The notes beneath the pieces are model-generated. The model made no database searches and was not told the origin of the DNA. It was given only the letters and a program-made list of their open reading frames with translations. Of a DNA stretch of 64,000 bases, positions 28,347-36,331 are shown one piece after another (position 1 is the stretch's first letter; each line of letters begins with the position of its first letter). The position numbers and the translations under genes were made by a program. Source of the stretch: Terriglobia bacterium (GTDB taxonomy: Bacteria > Acidobacteriota > Terriglobia > Acidiferrales > UBA7541). The DNA is taken from NCBI GenBank assembly GCA_020072785.1, contig JAIQGG010000002.1, forward strand, positions 868,001 to 932,000, in the 5' to 3' direction.

Positions 28347-29351
28347 ATGCCCATCAAGGTCGGCATCAATGGCTTCGGCCGCATCGGACGCAACATCATG
28401 CGCACGACGCTGGACGACAAGGACATTCAGGTGGTCGCCGTCAACGACATCACCGACGCCGCGACGCTTGCGCACCTGCTCAAGTACGACTCCATCCTCG
28501 GCAACCTGCCGCATACCGTGACCCACACCGAAGACTCCATCGCCGTTGAGGGCCGCAGCTTCAGAGTCTTCAAGGTAAAGGATCCCGCCGAGATTGACTG
28601 GGCCTCGGTCGGCGCCGGGATCGTCGTCGAATCCACCGGCCTGTTCACCAAGGGCGTGGACGCCAGAAAGCATCTGCGCGGCCCGGTGAAGAAGGTCATC
28701 ATCTCCGCTCCCGCCGACGGCCCGGACCACACCGTGGTTCTCGGCGTGAACGATAAGACCTATGACCCGGCAAAGCACCACGTAGTTTCCAACGCCTCGT
28801 GCACCACCAATTGCCTTGCTCCCGTGGCCAAGGTCCTGCAGGAGACCTTCGGGATTGTCAGCGGCACCATGACCACCATCCATTCCTACACCAACGACCA
28901 GCGCCTGCTCGATCTGCCGCACAAGGACCTGCGCCGGGCGCGCGCCGCGGCCTTGAACATGATTCCCAGCTCGACCGGAGCGGCCAAGGCCCTGCACCTG
29001 GTGATCCCCGAGCTGAAGGGCAAGCTCGACGGCTATGCCATGCGCGTGCCCACGCCCAACGTCAGCGTCGTGGACGTGACCGTGTTCACGGAAAGGTCCG
29101 CCAGCGTCCAGAGCGTGAACGCCGCCCTGAAGGCCGCGGCCAGCGGCGCAATGAAGGGCATCCTCGATTACACTGAAGAAGAGCTCGTCTCCGCCGACTT
29201 CAAGGGCAATTCGCACTCCTCCATCGTGGATGCCGGCTATACCAAGGTGGTGAGCGACCGCTGCGTAAAGGTCCTTGCCTGGTACGACAACGAGTGGGGC
29301 TACTCCTGCCGCTGCCGCGATTTGGTCAAATTCATGGCCGCGAAATTCTAA
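28347..29351 (+). CDS. gap: Glyceraldehyde-3-phosphate dehydrogenase
   Basis: 334 residues. [14 protein letters not shown] is the NAD-binding start, [13 protein letters not shown] contains the catalytic cysteine, and [20 protein letters not shown] and [11 protein letters not shown] are typical of class I GAPDH. It oxidises glyceraldehyde 3-phosphate to 1,3-bisphosphoglycerate in glycolysis. GGAGG lies 5 bases before ATG 28347. It is first in gap-pgk-tpiA-secG; a strong hairpin separates it from pgk. Confidence 0.97.
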   Translation: MPIKVGINGFGRIGRNIMRTTLDDKDIQVVAVNDITDAATLAHLLKYDSILGNLPHTVTHTEDSIAVEGRSFRVFKVKDPAEIDWASVGAGIVVESTGLFTKGVDARKHLRGPVKKVIISAPADGPDHTVVLGVNDKTYDPAKHHVVSNASCTTNCLAPVAKVLQETFGIVSGTMTTIHSYTNDQRLLDLPHKDLRRARAAALNMIPSSTGAAKALHLVIPELKGKLDGYAMRVPTPNVSVVDVTVFTERSASVQSVNAALKAAASGAMKGILDYTEEELVSADFKGNSHSSIVDAGYTKVVSDRCVKVLAWYDNEWGYSCRCRDLVKFMAAKF

Positions 29352-29356
29352 TTGCT

Positions 29357-29386
29357 GGGGCGGGCCGGAGCCCGCCCCTTCTTTTT
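29357..29386 (+). terminator. Hairpin with U-tract between gap and pgk
   Basis: A perfect 9-bp stem, GGGGCGGGC (29357-29365) and GCCCGCCCC (29370-29378), with loop CGGA, is followed by TTCTTTTTT. It looks like an intrinsic terminator, only 5 bases after the gap stop and 11 before the pgk start. It may be partial, letting gap be made in excess over pgk and tpiA. Confidence 0.75.
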
Positions 29387-29397
29387 TGGCAAATCCC

Positions 29398-30594
29398 ATG
29401 AACAAGCTGACGATCGACGATCTCGACCTGCGCGGGAAGCGCGTCTTCATTCGCGTGGATTTCAATGTGCCGCTCAAGAATGGCGTGATCACCGACGACA
29501 CGCGCATCCGCGAGACTCTGCCGACCCTGCGCCTGGCCATGCAGATGGGCGGACGGCTGGTTCTGGCCTCGCACCTCGGCCGGCCCAAGGGCGGCCCCGA
29601 TCCCAAGTATTCGCTGTTGCCCGCTGCAAAAAAGCTCGAAGAGCTCCTTGGCAAACCCGTGCAGTTTGCCAACGACTGTGTGGGCGCGGACGCGGTAGCG
29701 AAGAGCAGATCCCTGGCCGACGGCGGCATCCTAGTTCTCGAAAACGTGCGCTTCCATCCCCAGGAAGAGAAAAACGACGAAGGTTTCTCGAAGCAGCTCG
29801 CCGCGCTCTGCGACGGCCTGTTTGTCTGCGACGCCTTCGGCTCGGCGCACCGCGCCCACGCCTCGGTGGTGGGCATTACGCGCTTTGTGAAGCAGGCTGC
29901 CGCGGGCAAGCTGATGCAGAAGGAACTCGAGTATCTGGGCAAGGCGCTGACCAATCCCGCGCGGCCCTTCGTGGCCATCCTCGGCGGGGCCAAAGTCTCC
30001 GACAAGATCGAAGTGATCGAAAACCTGATGAAGATTGCCGACACCATGCTCATCGGCGGGGCCATGGCCTACACTTTCCTGAAAGCCCAGGGCCTGCCGG
30101 TGGGCAAGTCGCTCGTCGAAGAGGACAAGCTCGATCTCGCGGCGCGCCTGCTCGCGGAAGCCAAACAGCGCAAGTTCAACCTGCTCCTCCCCGCGGACCA
30201 CGTCGTGGCCCAGGAGTTCAAGGCCGGCGCCTCGGCCAGAATTTGCGGCGTGGCGGAGACACCCGCCGATCAGATGGGCCTGGACATCGGCCCGAGGAGC
30301 ATCGCGGCCTACGCCGCGGAGATCGTCAAAGCCAAAACCATCGTCTGGAACGGCCCCATGGGCGTCTTCGAAATGCTCGCATTCGCCAAGGGCACGCTGG
30401 AAGTGGCCAAGGCCGTCGCCGCGGCCACGACCGCCGGCGCCATATCGATTGTCGGCGGCGGCGATTCGGTGGCCGCTGTGCACCAGTCCGGCGTTGCGGA
30501 CAAGATTTCACATATTTCCACCGGCGGCGGCGCCTCGCTGGAATTCCTCGGCGGGCGCAAGCTCCCCGGCGTGGAGGCGCTGACCAGCATATGA
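29398..30594 (+). CDS. pgk: Phosphoglycerate kinase
   Basis: 398 residues. [20 protein letters not shown] is the PGK signature, followed by [24 protein letters not shown] and [13 protein letters not shown]; the C-terminal GGGDSVAAV and [13 protein letters not shown] close the ATP site. It makes 3-phosphoglycerate and ATP. The frame is open from 29275, but ATG 29398 is the family start. It overlaps tpiA by four bases (ATGA). Confidence 0.97.
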   Translation: MNKLTIDDLDLRGKRVFIRVDFNVPLKNGVITDDTRIRETLPTLRLAMQMGGRLVLASHLGRPKGGPDPKYSLLPAAKKLEELLGKPVQFANDCVGADAVAKSRSLADGGILVLENVRFHPQEEKNDEGFSKQLAALCDGLFVCDAFGSAHRAHASVVGITRFVKQAAAGKLMQKELEYLGKALTNPARPFVAILGGAKVSDKIEVIENLMKIADTMLIGGAMAYTFLKAQGLPVGKSLVEEDKLDLAARLLAEAKQRKFNLLLPADHVVAQEFKAGASARICGVAETPADQMGLDIGPRSIAAYAAEIVKAKTIVWNGPMGVFEMLAFAKGTLEVAKAVAAATTAGAISIVGGGDSVAAVHQSGVADKISHISTGGGASLEFLGGRKLPGVEALTSI

Positions 30595-31343
30595 GACGCA
30601 GAGTGATTGCCGGCAACTGGAAGATGTACAAGACACAAGCCGAGACGCGCGCCTTCTTCGCCGGATTGGCGCCGCTGGTGGCGCAGTCCACGCACTGCGA
30701 TATCGTTGTTGCTCCGCCGTACACGGCCCTCGCCGCGGCGGTCGCCGCCGCCCGGGGCACCGCCGTGGGCATCGCCGGGCAGAACGTCTTCTGGGAGAAG
30801 GAAGGGGCGTACACCGGCGAGGTTTCCGCCGGGATGCTCGCTGAAGCGGGCTGCCGCTATGTCATCATTGGCCACTCCGAGCGCCGCCAGTACTTCGGCG
30901 AAACCGAGGAGAGCGTCGCGAAGAAGAGCAGGGCCGCGCTGGCCGCGGGGCTTGCGCCCATCGTCTGCGTCGGGGAACTGCTGGCCGACCGCGAAGCGGG
31001 CAAAACCGAGGAGGTCCTGGGGCGGCAGTTCCGCGGCGGGCCGGGTTCGTTGACCGCGGAGGAGTTCTCCCGTATTCTGGTAGCGTACGAGCCAGTGTGG
31101 GCGATTGGTACGGGCCGCACGGCGACGCCGGAAATCGCTGCCGCAGCGCATCAATTTCTGCGGCAATGCGCGGCCGGGCAGTTTTCCGCGGGAGCCGCTT
31201 CCACTCTGCGCATTCTCTACGGCGGCAGCGTCAAGCCCGACAACATCAAGGGATTGATGGCGCAGGAAGAGTTAGATGGGGCCTTGGTGGGCGGAGCGAG
31301 CCTCGACGCCAAATCGTTTGCGGCCATCGTGAATTTTTGTTGA
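30591..31343 (+). CDS. tpiA: Triosephosphate isomerase
   Basis: 250 residues. [10 protein letters not shown] contains the active-site Lys, [13 protein letters not shown] the catalytic His, [12 protein letters not shown] the catalytic Glu, and [12 protein letters not shown] the phosphate loop. It interconverts the triose phosphates. ATG 30591 overlaps the pgk stop. The tpiA stop codon TGA (31341-31343) lies inside a copy of the dispersed hairpin repeat (31339-31358), suggesting that repeat insertion supplied or reshaped the gene end. Confidence 0.97.
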   Translation: MRRRVIAGNWKMYKTQAETRAFFAGLAPLVAQSTHCDIVVAPPYTALAAAVAAARGTAVGIAGQNVFWEKEGAYTGEVSAGMLAEAGCRYVIIGHSERRQYFGETEESVAKKSRAALAAGLAPIVCVGELLADREAGKTEEVLGRQFRGGPGSLTAEEFSRILVAYEPVWAIGTGRTATPEIAAAAHQFLRQCAAGQFSAGAASTLRILYGGSVKPDNIKGLMAQEELDGALVGGASLDAKSFAAIVNFC

Positions 31344-31358
31344 CCGCTTCGCGGTCAC
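31339..31358. repeat. GACCGC hairpin repeat overlapping the tpiA stop
   Basis: GTTGACCGCTTCGCGGTCAC, an 8-bp-type inverted arm pair around TTC. Bases 31341-31343 are the tpiA stop TGA. The same sequence recurs exactly at 57213-57232. Confidence 0.88.
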
Positions 31359-31434
31359 GCATATGAAGGTTTGTGGCGGCGGATCTGCCCCGCTACTTTT
31401 TGAAAAACGTTTTTCTTCAATGGGAGAATCGGAA

Positions 31435-31881
31435 ATGCCGAGTGCAGTGAAATGGGCCATTGCAGTGCTATCGGGCCTGGCGGTCATCGTGGTTGGCTGG
31501 AAGTGGGCCGGCTGGCTGCTGACCAGTTTCTTCGTGATGAATTGTCTGGTGCTGATCATCGTCGTGCTGCTGCAGAGCGGCAAGGCGGCGGACCTCGCGG
31601 GAGCCTTCGGCGGCGCCGGCAGCCAGACGGCCTTTGGGCCGCGCGGTGCGGCCAACGTGCTCTCGCGCGCCACCACCTGGTGTGCCATCATGTTCATGTT
31701 CTGCGCGCTGGCTTTGGTGCTGCGCCAGGATAAGGCGGCGGCCACGGGCAGCTCGATCCTCGAAAAGGTCGCCAAGCCTGCGCCGAGTTCCTCGGGACCT
31801 GCGCCGCAGCCGGCGGCCCCGGTGTCCCCAGCACCCATGGCTCCGGCACAGCAGCCGCAGCCGGCAGGCAAGAAACCCTAA
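31435..31881 (+). CDS. secG: Preprotein translocase subunit SecG
   Basis: 148 residues. Two membrane helices are visible (about residues 5-20 and 22-42: [20 protein letters not shown]), then [20 protein letters not shown], the SecG signature. The second half has a third hydrophobic segment ([17 protein letters not shown]), and the protein ends in a Pro/Ala-rich tail. It is part of the SecYEG channel. ATG 31435 has GGGAGA 7-12 bases upstream; 31420 is an alternative. The tpiA-secG order is common in bacteria. Confidence 0.92.
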   Translation: MPSAVKWAIAVLSGLAVIVVGWKWAGWLLTSFFVMNCLVLIIVVLLQSGKAADLAGAFGGAGSQTAFGPRGAANVLSRATTWCAIMFMFCALALVLRQDKAAATGSSILEKVAKPAPSSSGPAPQPAAPVSPAPMAPAQQPQPAGKKP

Positions 31882-31948
31882 CAAGTTAGGCCTTCCCCTG
31901 CTTGCGGGCGCAGTTGCCCGCGGCTACAATTGCAACATTCACTCCCGT

Positions 31949-32033
31949 GCGGAAGTGGCGGAACTGGCAGACGCACCATCTTGAGGGGGTGGCGCCGCAA
32001 GGCGTGGGGGTTCGAATCCCCCCTTCCGCACCA
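31949..32033 (+). tRNA. tRNA-Leu (anticodon GAG), CCA encoded
   Basis: 85 bases with a long variable arm, a class II tRNA. Acceptor GCGGAAG pairs with CTTCCGC. The anticodon stem CCATC/GGTGG surrounds loop TTGAGGG, anticodon GAG. The T-arm is GGGGG-TTCGAAT-CCCCC. It reads leucine CTC/CTT codons. Confidence 0.94.
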
Positions 32034-32094
32034 ACCTTTCCTCGTCGGAAAGAGTGCCCCGACGCTCAGGATTTTTTCACTTACCATTTCAAGT

Positions 32095-32114
32095 GTGACC
32101 GCAGAGCGGTCAAC
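32095..32114. repeat. GACCGC hairpin repeat
   Basis: GTGACCGCAGAGCGGTCAAC, identical to 5170-5189, in the gap between tRNA-Leu and the lipoprotein gene. Confidence 0.88.
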
Positions 32115-32249
32115 GGTTCTCTGCGTCGCTCCTCTCCGCCCTGGCATTCCCCTTTGTTTTGATTGACTCTGCTTTCATCCCGGGACTAGTATGCGCCTCA
32201 GTGAGCTCCTATCCGTGAAGTGCGCTTTTTTTCGCGCAGGAGTATAGCG

Positions 32250-33116
32250 ATGTCCACCCGCTTCATTGCCTCCCTGGGAATCGCAAGCTGCTGGTTTCTG
32301 TTGAGTTGTGGGAGCGGGCCGCCTCCGCCCTCGGCCACCCAGTATCTGACGGACGCGCGAAGCAACCTCGGCGCCTCCGATTTCAACGCCGCCCTGAAAA
32401 ATCTCGAGCGCTCCGTCAAAGTAGGGGGTGAACCGGCGCTCGTCCAGCAATCCGCGGTGTTGCGCACGGCGGTGGTGACCGCGCTGGCCGAGAGCAGCAG
32501 GCAGCTGGCCGAGGCCTATAACCTGGGCCGCAAGGAGCCGGCGGCACAGGCCCAATACGGTGCCTTCAACACAATGCGCGCCGACTACTACAGCAAAGCG
32601 CGCTCCTACCTGATGGACGCCATGCAATCGGTGATGGACCAGCGCAGCAAGCTGGGTGACGTCCCGATCTCCCTGGAACTCAGCTTTCCAGGATTCACCG
32701 GCGCCGCCGATCCTGCGCTGGGCAAGATCAAGAACGGCCACTGGGTGGGGGATGCCGAGCGGCAAGGCGCCGAACTCCAGATGGAGCGCAACGCCCTGGC
32801 GCGCACTTTGACCGCGTTGGTGGGCGCCGGCGAGGATCTCAACAAGGGCAAGGATCTCTTCAGCAAGGGTAAGGTGGATCTCGATCCCCGCGTGTACCTG
32901 ATCGAATCCAGCGCCGCCTTCCTGCGCATCGGCGGGATTTTCGACCGCCGCGGCCTCGATGAACTCGATCACCTGCGCACCGTCAACGAAGTGGTGCGCG
33001 CCAACCTGGACGTTACCTTGAAGCTGCTCGCTGCCAAGCCCGACAAAGACCTGGAAGCCCGCGCGAAAAAGATGCGCGCAGATTGCGAAAGAACGCTCAA
33101 GGCGATAACGCCGTAA
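32250..33116 (+). CDS. Lipoprotein of unknown function
   Basis: 288 residues. Signal peptide and lipobox are clear: FIASLGIASCWFLLSCGSG, with the modified cysteine in LLSC. The mature part is alpha-helical. No known domain is recognised; a tetratricopeptide-like start (YLTDARSNLGASDFNAALKN) is possible. GCAGGAG lies 8-14 bases before ATG 32250. It is likely anchored in the outer or inner membrane, facing the periplasm. Confidence 0.75.
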   Translation: MSTRFIASLGIASCWFLLSCGSGPPPPSATQYLTDARSNLGASDFNAALKNLERSVKVGGEPALVQQSAVLRTAVVTALAESSRQLAEAYNLGRKEPAAQAQYGAFNTMRADYYSKARSYLMDAMQSVMDQRSKLGDVPISLELSFPGFTGAADPALGKIKNGHWVGDAERQGAELQMERNALARTLTALVGAGEDLNKGKDLFSKGKVDLDPRVYLIESSAAFLRIGGIFDRRGLDELDHLRTVNEVVRANLDVTLKLLAAKPDKDLEARAKKMRADCERTLKAITP

Positions 33117-33268
33117 CGCAGGCGCTTCCGCGCCCCACAAGCCGCGAGACCTCCTCGCGCCGCAGAATTGCTGCTGCGTGCCCGCGCTGGGGCATAGTAC
33201 AATTCTGCCTGCGCAGCGCAGTTTCCTGAGAATTCCTGCGAGAACCGATATGGATCTGATTCTGTAGC

Positions 33269-33286
33269 GCCGGCCTTCAGGCCGGC
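33269..33286. repeat. REP-like hairpin before the oxidase subunit III gene
   Basis: GCCGGCCT (33269-33276) and AGGCCGGC (33279-33286) form a perfect 8-bp stem with a two-base spacer, followed by a T-rich run. It could end transcription of the upstream gene or be a dispersed palindromic repeat. It is distinct from the GACCGC element. Confidence 0.6.
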
Positions 33287-33310
33287 ATCTTGTTTTTCCA
33301 GCGAAGGCCG

Positions 33311-33970
33311 ATGGCAGGGACGAAGATCGAACACCACATTGAACTCATCGTGGAGCGCGGCGGCGGCAGTGTGCCTCCCGCCAGCGGTGGTGGCGACGAT
33401 GGCGGCCGCAGCCCCCAGCCCGGCACTCCTTCGCCCAGCCGCTATTACACCGGAATCTCCATCGCCCTCGCGGCCATCGTTATGTTCTTCATGGCCCTGA
33501 CCAGCGCTTACGTCGTGCTCAAGGGCGTCAACAGCCTCTGGCAGCAGGTGACAATTCCGCCCATCCTGTGGGTGAACACGGTTGTTCTCTTGGCCAGCAG
33601 CCTGACCATCGAGCTGGCACGCCGCAGCCTGGCCCGCAGCGATCGCTCCGCCTTCCGCACCCTGTGGCGGGTCACCACCGGCTTCGGCCTGCTCTTCTTG
33701 GCCGGCCAGTTGCTGGCCTGGCGCCAGCTTGTCGCCGCCGGAGCCTATCTGACCAGCAATACCGCCAGCAGTTTCTTTTACATCCTGACCGCCGCGCACG
33801 CCCTGCACCTGCTCGGCGGGATCGTCGCCCTGGCCTACGTCGGGGTGCACGACTTCGAGCGCGGGGAAGGGGTTTCCCGCGCTGTCGCCGCCAACGTTGC
33901 CGCCATCTACTGGCACTTCATGGACGGCTTGTGGGTCTACCTCCTGGCCCTCCTCTATTTCGTGAAGTAA
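33311..33970 (+). CDS. Heme-copper oxidase subunit III family protein (orphan)
   Basis: 219 residues. A glycine/proline-rich N-terminus is followed by five membrane helices (starting at about residues 45, 82, 118, 150 and 195). AHALHLLGG and AIYWHFMDGLWVYLLALL are the subunit III signature. Subunit III stabilises cytochrome oxidases and is normally encoded with subunits I and II, which are absent here. It may join oxidase parts encoded elsewhere. ATG 33311 is preceded by GAAGG. Confidence 0.85.
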   Translation: MAGTKIEHHIELIVERGGGSVPPASGGGDDGGRSPQPGTPSPSRYYTGISIALAAIVMFFMALTSAYVVLKGVNSLWQQVTIPPILWVNTVVLLASSLTIELARRSLARSDRSAFRTLWRVTTGFGLLFLAGQLLAWRQLVAAGAYLTSNTASSFFYILTAAHALHLLGGIVALAYVGVHDFERGEGVSRAVAANVAAIYWHFMDGLWVYLLALLYFVK

Positions 33971-34050
33971 CCCGTCGCGCGCGTACAAGGCGCCAGCAGT
34001 GTAGGAATCGCTCGATGCCCGCTGGGAGTGAAGCAAAGACGAAACCCAAG

Positions 34051-34104
34051 AGCACAGACTGAAATCTGTGCTACCCGCCAGAGCACAAGTTCCAACCTGT
34101 GCTC
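34051..34104. repeat. Tandem GC-poor inverted repeats between convergent genes
   Basis: Two adjacent hairpins: AGCACAGA/TCTGTGCT (34051-34072) and GAGCACA/TGTGCTC (34081-34104). They lie between the convergent oxidase subunit gene and the DegT aminotransferase gene and could act as a bidirectional terminator. 'AGCACAGACT..TCTGTGCT' style sequences are recurrent repeats in acidobacterial genomes. Confidence 0.6.
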
Positions 34105-34125
34105 GTCATCTTCATACGCTGTTTG

Positions 34126-35265
34126 TTACTGGGTGAGGGCTTCGGCGAGGGCGTCAGCGACGCGGCGGATCTGTTCGGGGCGGAGCTCGGGGTACATGGG
34201 GAGGGAGAGGACTTCCTGGCAGGCGCGTTCGGTGTGCGGGAAGTCACCCGGCTTGTGTCCGGCGGAGGCGTAAAGGGGCTGCAGGTGCAAGGGGATGGGG
34301 TAGTAGACGCTGCTGCCGATTTTACGCTGGGCGAGGAACTGTTGCACCCGATCGCGGTTCGCTACGCGGATCGTGTACTGGTGGAAGACGTGGTCGTAGC
34401 CGGCGGGGATTTTGGGAGTGACGACGCCGGGTATTTTTTCGAGCAGAGCCGAGTATTCGGCGGCGTGCTGCTGGCGGGCGCGCTGCCAGGCGGGCAGGTG
34501 CTTCAATTTGACGCGCAGGATGGCGGCCTGCAGTTCGTCGAGGCGGCTGTTCCAGCCCGGCTCGCGGCTCACGTATTTTCCGGTTTGCCCGTGATTGCGC
34601 AGGATGCGCACGTGCTCGGCGAGCTGGGCGGAATTGGTGACCACCATGCCGGCATCGCCGCAGGCGCCGAGATTCTTGGTGGGATAAAAGCTGATGCCGG
34701 CGGCGTCTCCGAGCGAGCCCGTGGGGCGGCCCTGGTAGGACGCGCCGATGGCCTGGGCGTTGTCTTCGACCACGGGAAGATTGCGGGCGCGGGCAAAGGC
34801 CAGGATGGGGTCCATGTCCGCGGGCAAGCCGTAGAGGTGCACGACGACGATAGCTCGGGTGCGCGGGGTGAGGCGTTTTTCGAGCTCGCGCGGATCGATG
34901 TTAAAGGTGGCGGGATCGATGTCCGCGAAGGCCGGGCGGGCGCCCAGGGCGCTGACGGCGCTGCCGGTGGCCACAAAGGTGAAGGGCGGGAGGAGGACTT
35001 CGTCGCCCGGGCCCACGCCGCAGGCGCGCAGCGCGAGAATCAGGGCATCGGTGCCGGAGCCGACGCCGACGCCGTGGGCCGCGTTGCAGAGGCGCGCGAT
35101 CTCTGCGCCCAGCGCCTCGCCGTGGCTGCCCAGAACGAACTGCTGCGCGGTGAGCACGCCGTCGATCGCGGCGCGTACCTCTTCTCCGATCGCCGCGTAC
35201 TGGGCGTGCAGATCGATCTGCGGTATGGGCTGCAAGGCCGCCTCCGCCCGGAGCTTGTTGGTCAT
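34126..35265 (-). CDS. DegT/DnrJ/EryC1/StrS-family aminotransferase
   Basis: 379 residues, PLP-dependent sugar aminotransferase family. GVGVGSGTDALILALRACG starts the PLP domain, PVVEDNAQAIGASYQG holds the PLP-binding Asp, and SFYPTKNLGACGDAGMV contains the Schiff-base Lys. These enzymes aminate nucleotide-linked keto-sugars for surface polysaccharide or antibiotic sugars. It lies 36 bases downstream of the peroxiredoxin gene on the same strand. No sugar-biosynthesis neighbours are visible. Confidence 0.9.
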   Translation of the reverse strand: MTNKLRAEAALQPIPQIDLHAQYAAIGEEVRAAIDGVLTAQQFVLGSHGEALGAEIARLCNAAHGVGVGSGTDALILALRACGVGPGDEVLLPPFTFVATGSAVSALGARPAFADIDPATFNIDPRELEKRLTPRTRAIVVVHLYGLPADMDPILAFARARNLPVVEDNAQAIGASYQGRPTGSLGDAAGISFYPTKNLGACGDAGMVVTNSAQLAEHVRILRNHGQTGKYVSREPGWNSRLDELQAAILRVKLKHLPAWQRARQQHAAEYSALLEKIPGVVTPKIPAGYDHVFHQYTIRVANRDRVQQFLAQRKIGSSVYYPIPLHLQPLYASAGHKPGDFPHTERACQEVLSLPMYPELRPEQIRRVADALAEALTQ

Positions 35266-35301
35266 CGGGCGTCCGAGCGGCGCGGCGCGGCGGTCACGCG
35301 T

Positions 35302-35874
35302 TTATTTCTTCGGCAACTTGGTGCAGACGGCGATGGCATTGTTGGGATTGATGGCGCCGGAGCCTTCCTCGATGTGCTGGATCACTCCCTGTTTATCCAC
35401 GACGAAGGTGGTGCGCTGCGCCCACTCGTACTCTTCTTTTTCGACCTTGTTTATCTGGAGGATGCCGTACTGCTTGAGGACCTTGCGGTTCATGTCGCTC
35501 AGCAGGGGAAAGGTGACGCCGAGTTTTTCGGCAAAGGCGTTGTTGGCGGCGGGGCTGTCGATGCTGATGCCCAGAACGACGGTATCCGTCGCGTCCAGCT
35601 TCTGCCTATCAGCCTGATAGGCTTGCAGTTCCTTCGTTCAACCCTCAGTGAAGGCCAGGACGTAAAAGGCCAGCACAACATTTTTCTTGCCGCGGAAGTC
35701 GCCGAGGTGCACGGGCTTCCACTTATTGTCGAGGAGCGTGAAATCGGGCGCGGTCTCTCCGACCTTCAACTGGGTGTGGGCAATCTCGGTTTTTTGGCCG
35801 GCCGGAAGCCGTGGGGCCAGGCCAGCAATGAGGGCCGTGGCGAGGAAAGAAGCCGCCAAACGTCTGCGATCCAT
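35302..35874 (-). CDS. Exported peroxiredoxin (AhpC/TSA-like) with in-frame TGA at the catalytic Cys: probable selenoprotein
   Basis: 190 residues if the single TGA at 35638-35640 is read as selenocysteine (residue 79). The frame is otherwise open from ATG 35874 to the stop at 35302-35304. Residues 1-26 form a signal peptide ([21 protein letters not shown]). Then come [27 protein letters not shown], the [17 protein letters not shown], and [12 protein letters not shown]. Peroxiredoxins have TxxC here, so the TGA replaces the peroxidatic cysteine. The conserved Arg sits in [10 protein letters not shown], and Cys184 may be the resolving cysteine. A stem-loop just after the TGA fits a bacterial SECIS. 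CAGGGGG precedes the ATG. The alternative is a nonsense-mutated or misread Cys codon, but the downstream frame and SECIS position favour selenocysteine. It would reduce peroxides in the periplasm. Confidence 0.85.
35604..35622 (-). promoter_or_regulatory. Candidate bacterial SECIS stem-loop
   Basis: On the mRNA strand the arms GCCTATC and GATAGGC form a perfect 7-bp stem with loop AGGCT. The loop begins 22 nt after the TGA. Known bacterial SECIS elements have a small apical loop with a G in its first two bases, 16-37 nt downstream of the UGA; this fits. It lies inside the coding region and its bases also encode ordinary residues, as bacterial SECIS elements do. Confidence 0.78.
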
Positions 35875-35982
35875 GAAACCCCCTGCGCGGTGAATTTGCA
35901 AACCCCAATGAGTATACGCCAAGCCAAGCCGGGAACGGAACCTCATGCGGCAGCCCGGGTTTGCGCCCGGCTTCGCGGGAAA

Positions 35983-36240
35983 CTAGCGCAAGCGGCCCGG
36001 AGGATCGGCGGGGGCGGGAACCGGAGTCTGGAGGGCGTTGCCGGTGGCGTGGGCCGTGAGTTTCACCGGCGCCGGCTGGGGAATTCCCGCGCCGGCATTG
36101 AGTTCGAGGTGCTCCTTTCCGCAGCGCGGGCAGAAGCCTTTGCCGGTGTCTTCATCGCGCAGGCTGGCCAGTTCGTAGCAGCCGCAGATGCAGTCGCAGT
36201 AGCCGGTTTCCGAAGCAGTCTTGATGGGCACGAGCGCCAT
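35983..36240 (-). CDS. Small zinc-ribbon-like hypothetical protein (85 aa)
   Basis: A cysteine-rich N-terminal half, YCDCICGCYELAS then GFCPRCGKEH, could bind zinc or iron. The tail is Pro/Ala-rich. ATG 36240 (MALVPIKTAS). The GACCGC hairpin lies about 60 bases upstream. Function unknown. Confidence 0.6.
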   Translation of the reverse strand: MALVPIKTASETGYCDCICGCYELASLRDEDTGKGFCPRCGKEHLELNAGAGIPQPAPVKLTAHATGNALQTPVPAPADPPGRLR

Positions 36241-36297
36241 GAATTCTCTCCGCGGCGAGAGTGTACGCGCCCCGGCAGGCAGGCGCAAGAGCCACGG

Positions 36298-36317
36298 GTT
36301 GACCGCTTGGCGGTCAC
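36298..36317. repeat. GACCGC hairpin repeat
   Basis: GTTGACCGCTTGGCGGTCAC, one substitution from the copy at 31339, in the short gap between the response regulator end (36332) and the zinc-ribbon gene start (36240). Confidence 0.88.
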
Positions 36318-36331
36318 ACTCGAGGCGATAG

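Noticed and set aside
35499-35640. Peroxiredoxin as a pseudogene with a nonsense mutation
   Set aside because: The only in-frame stop lies at the catalytic Cys, the rest is intact, and a SECIS-like stem follows; a random mutation would rarely choose this codon. Kept as the main alternative.
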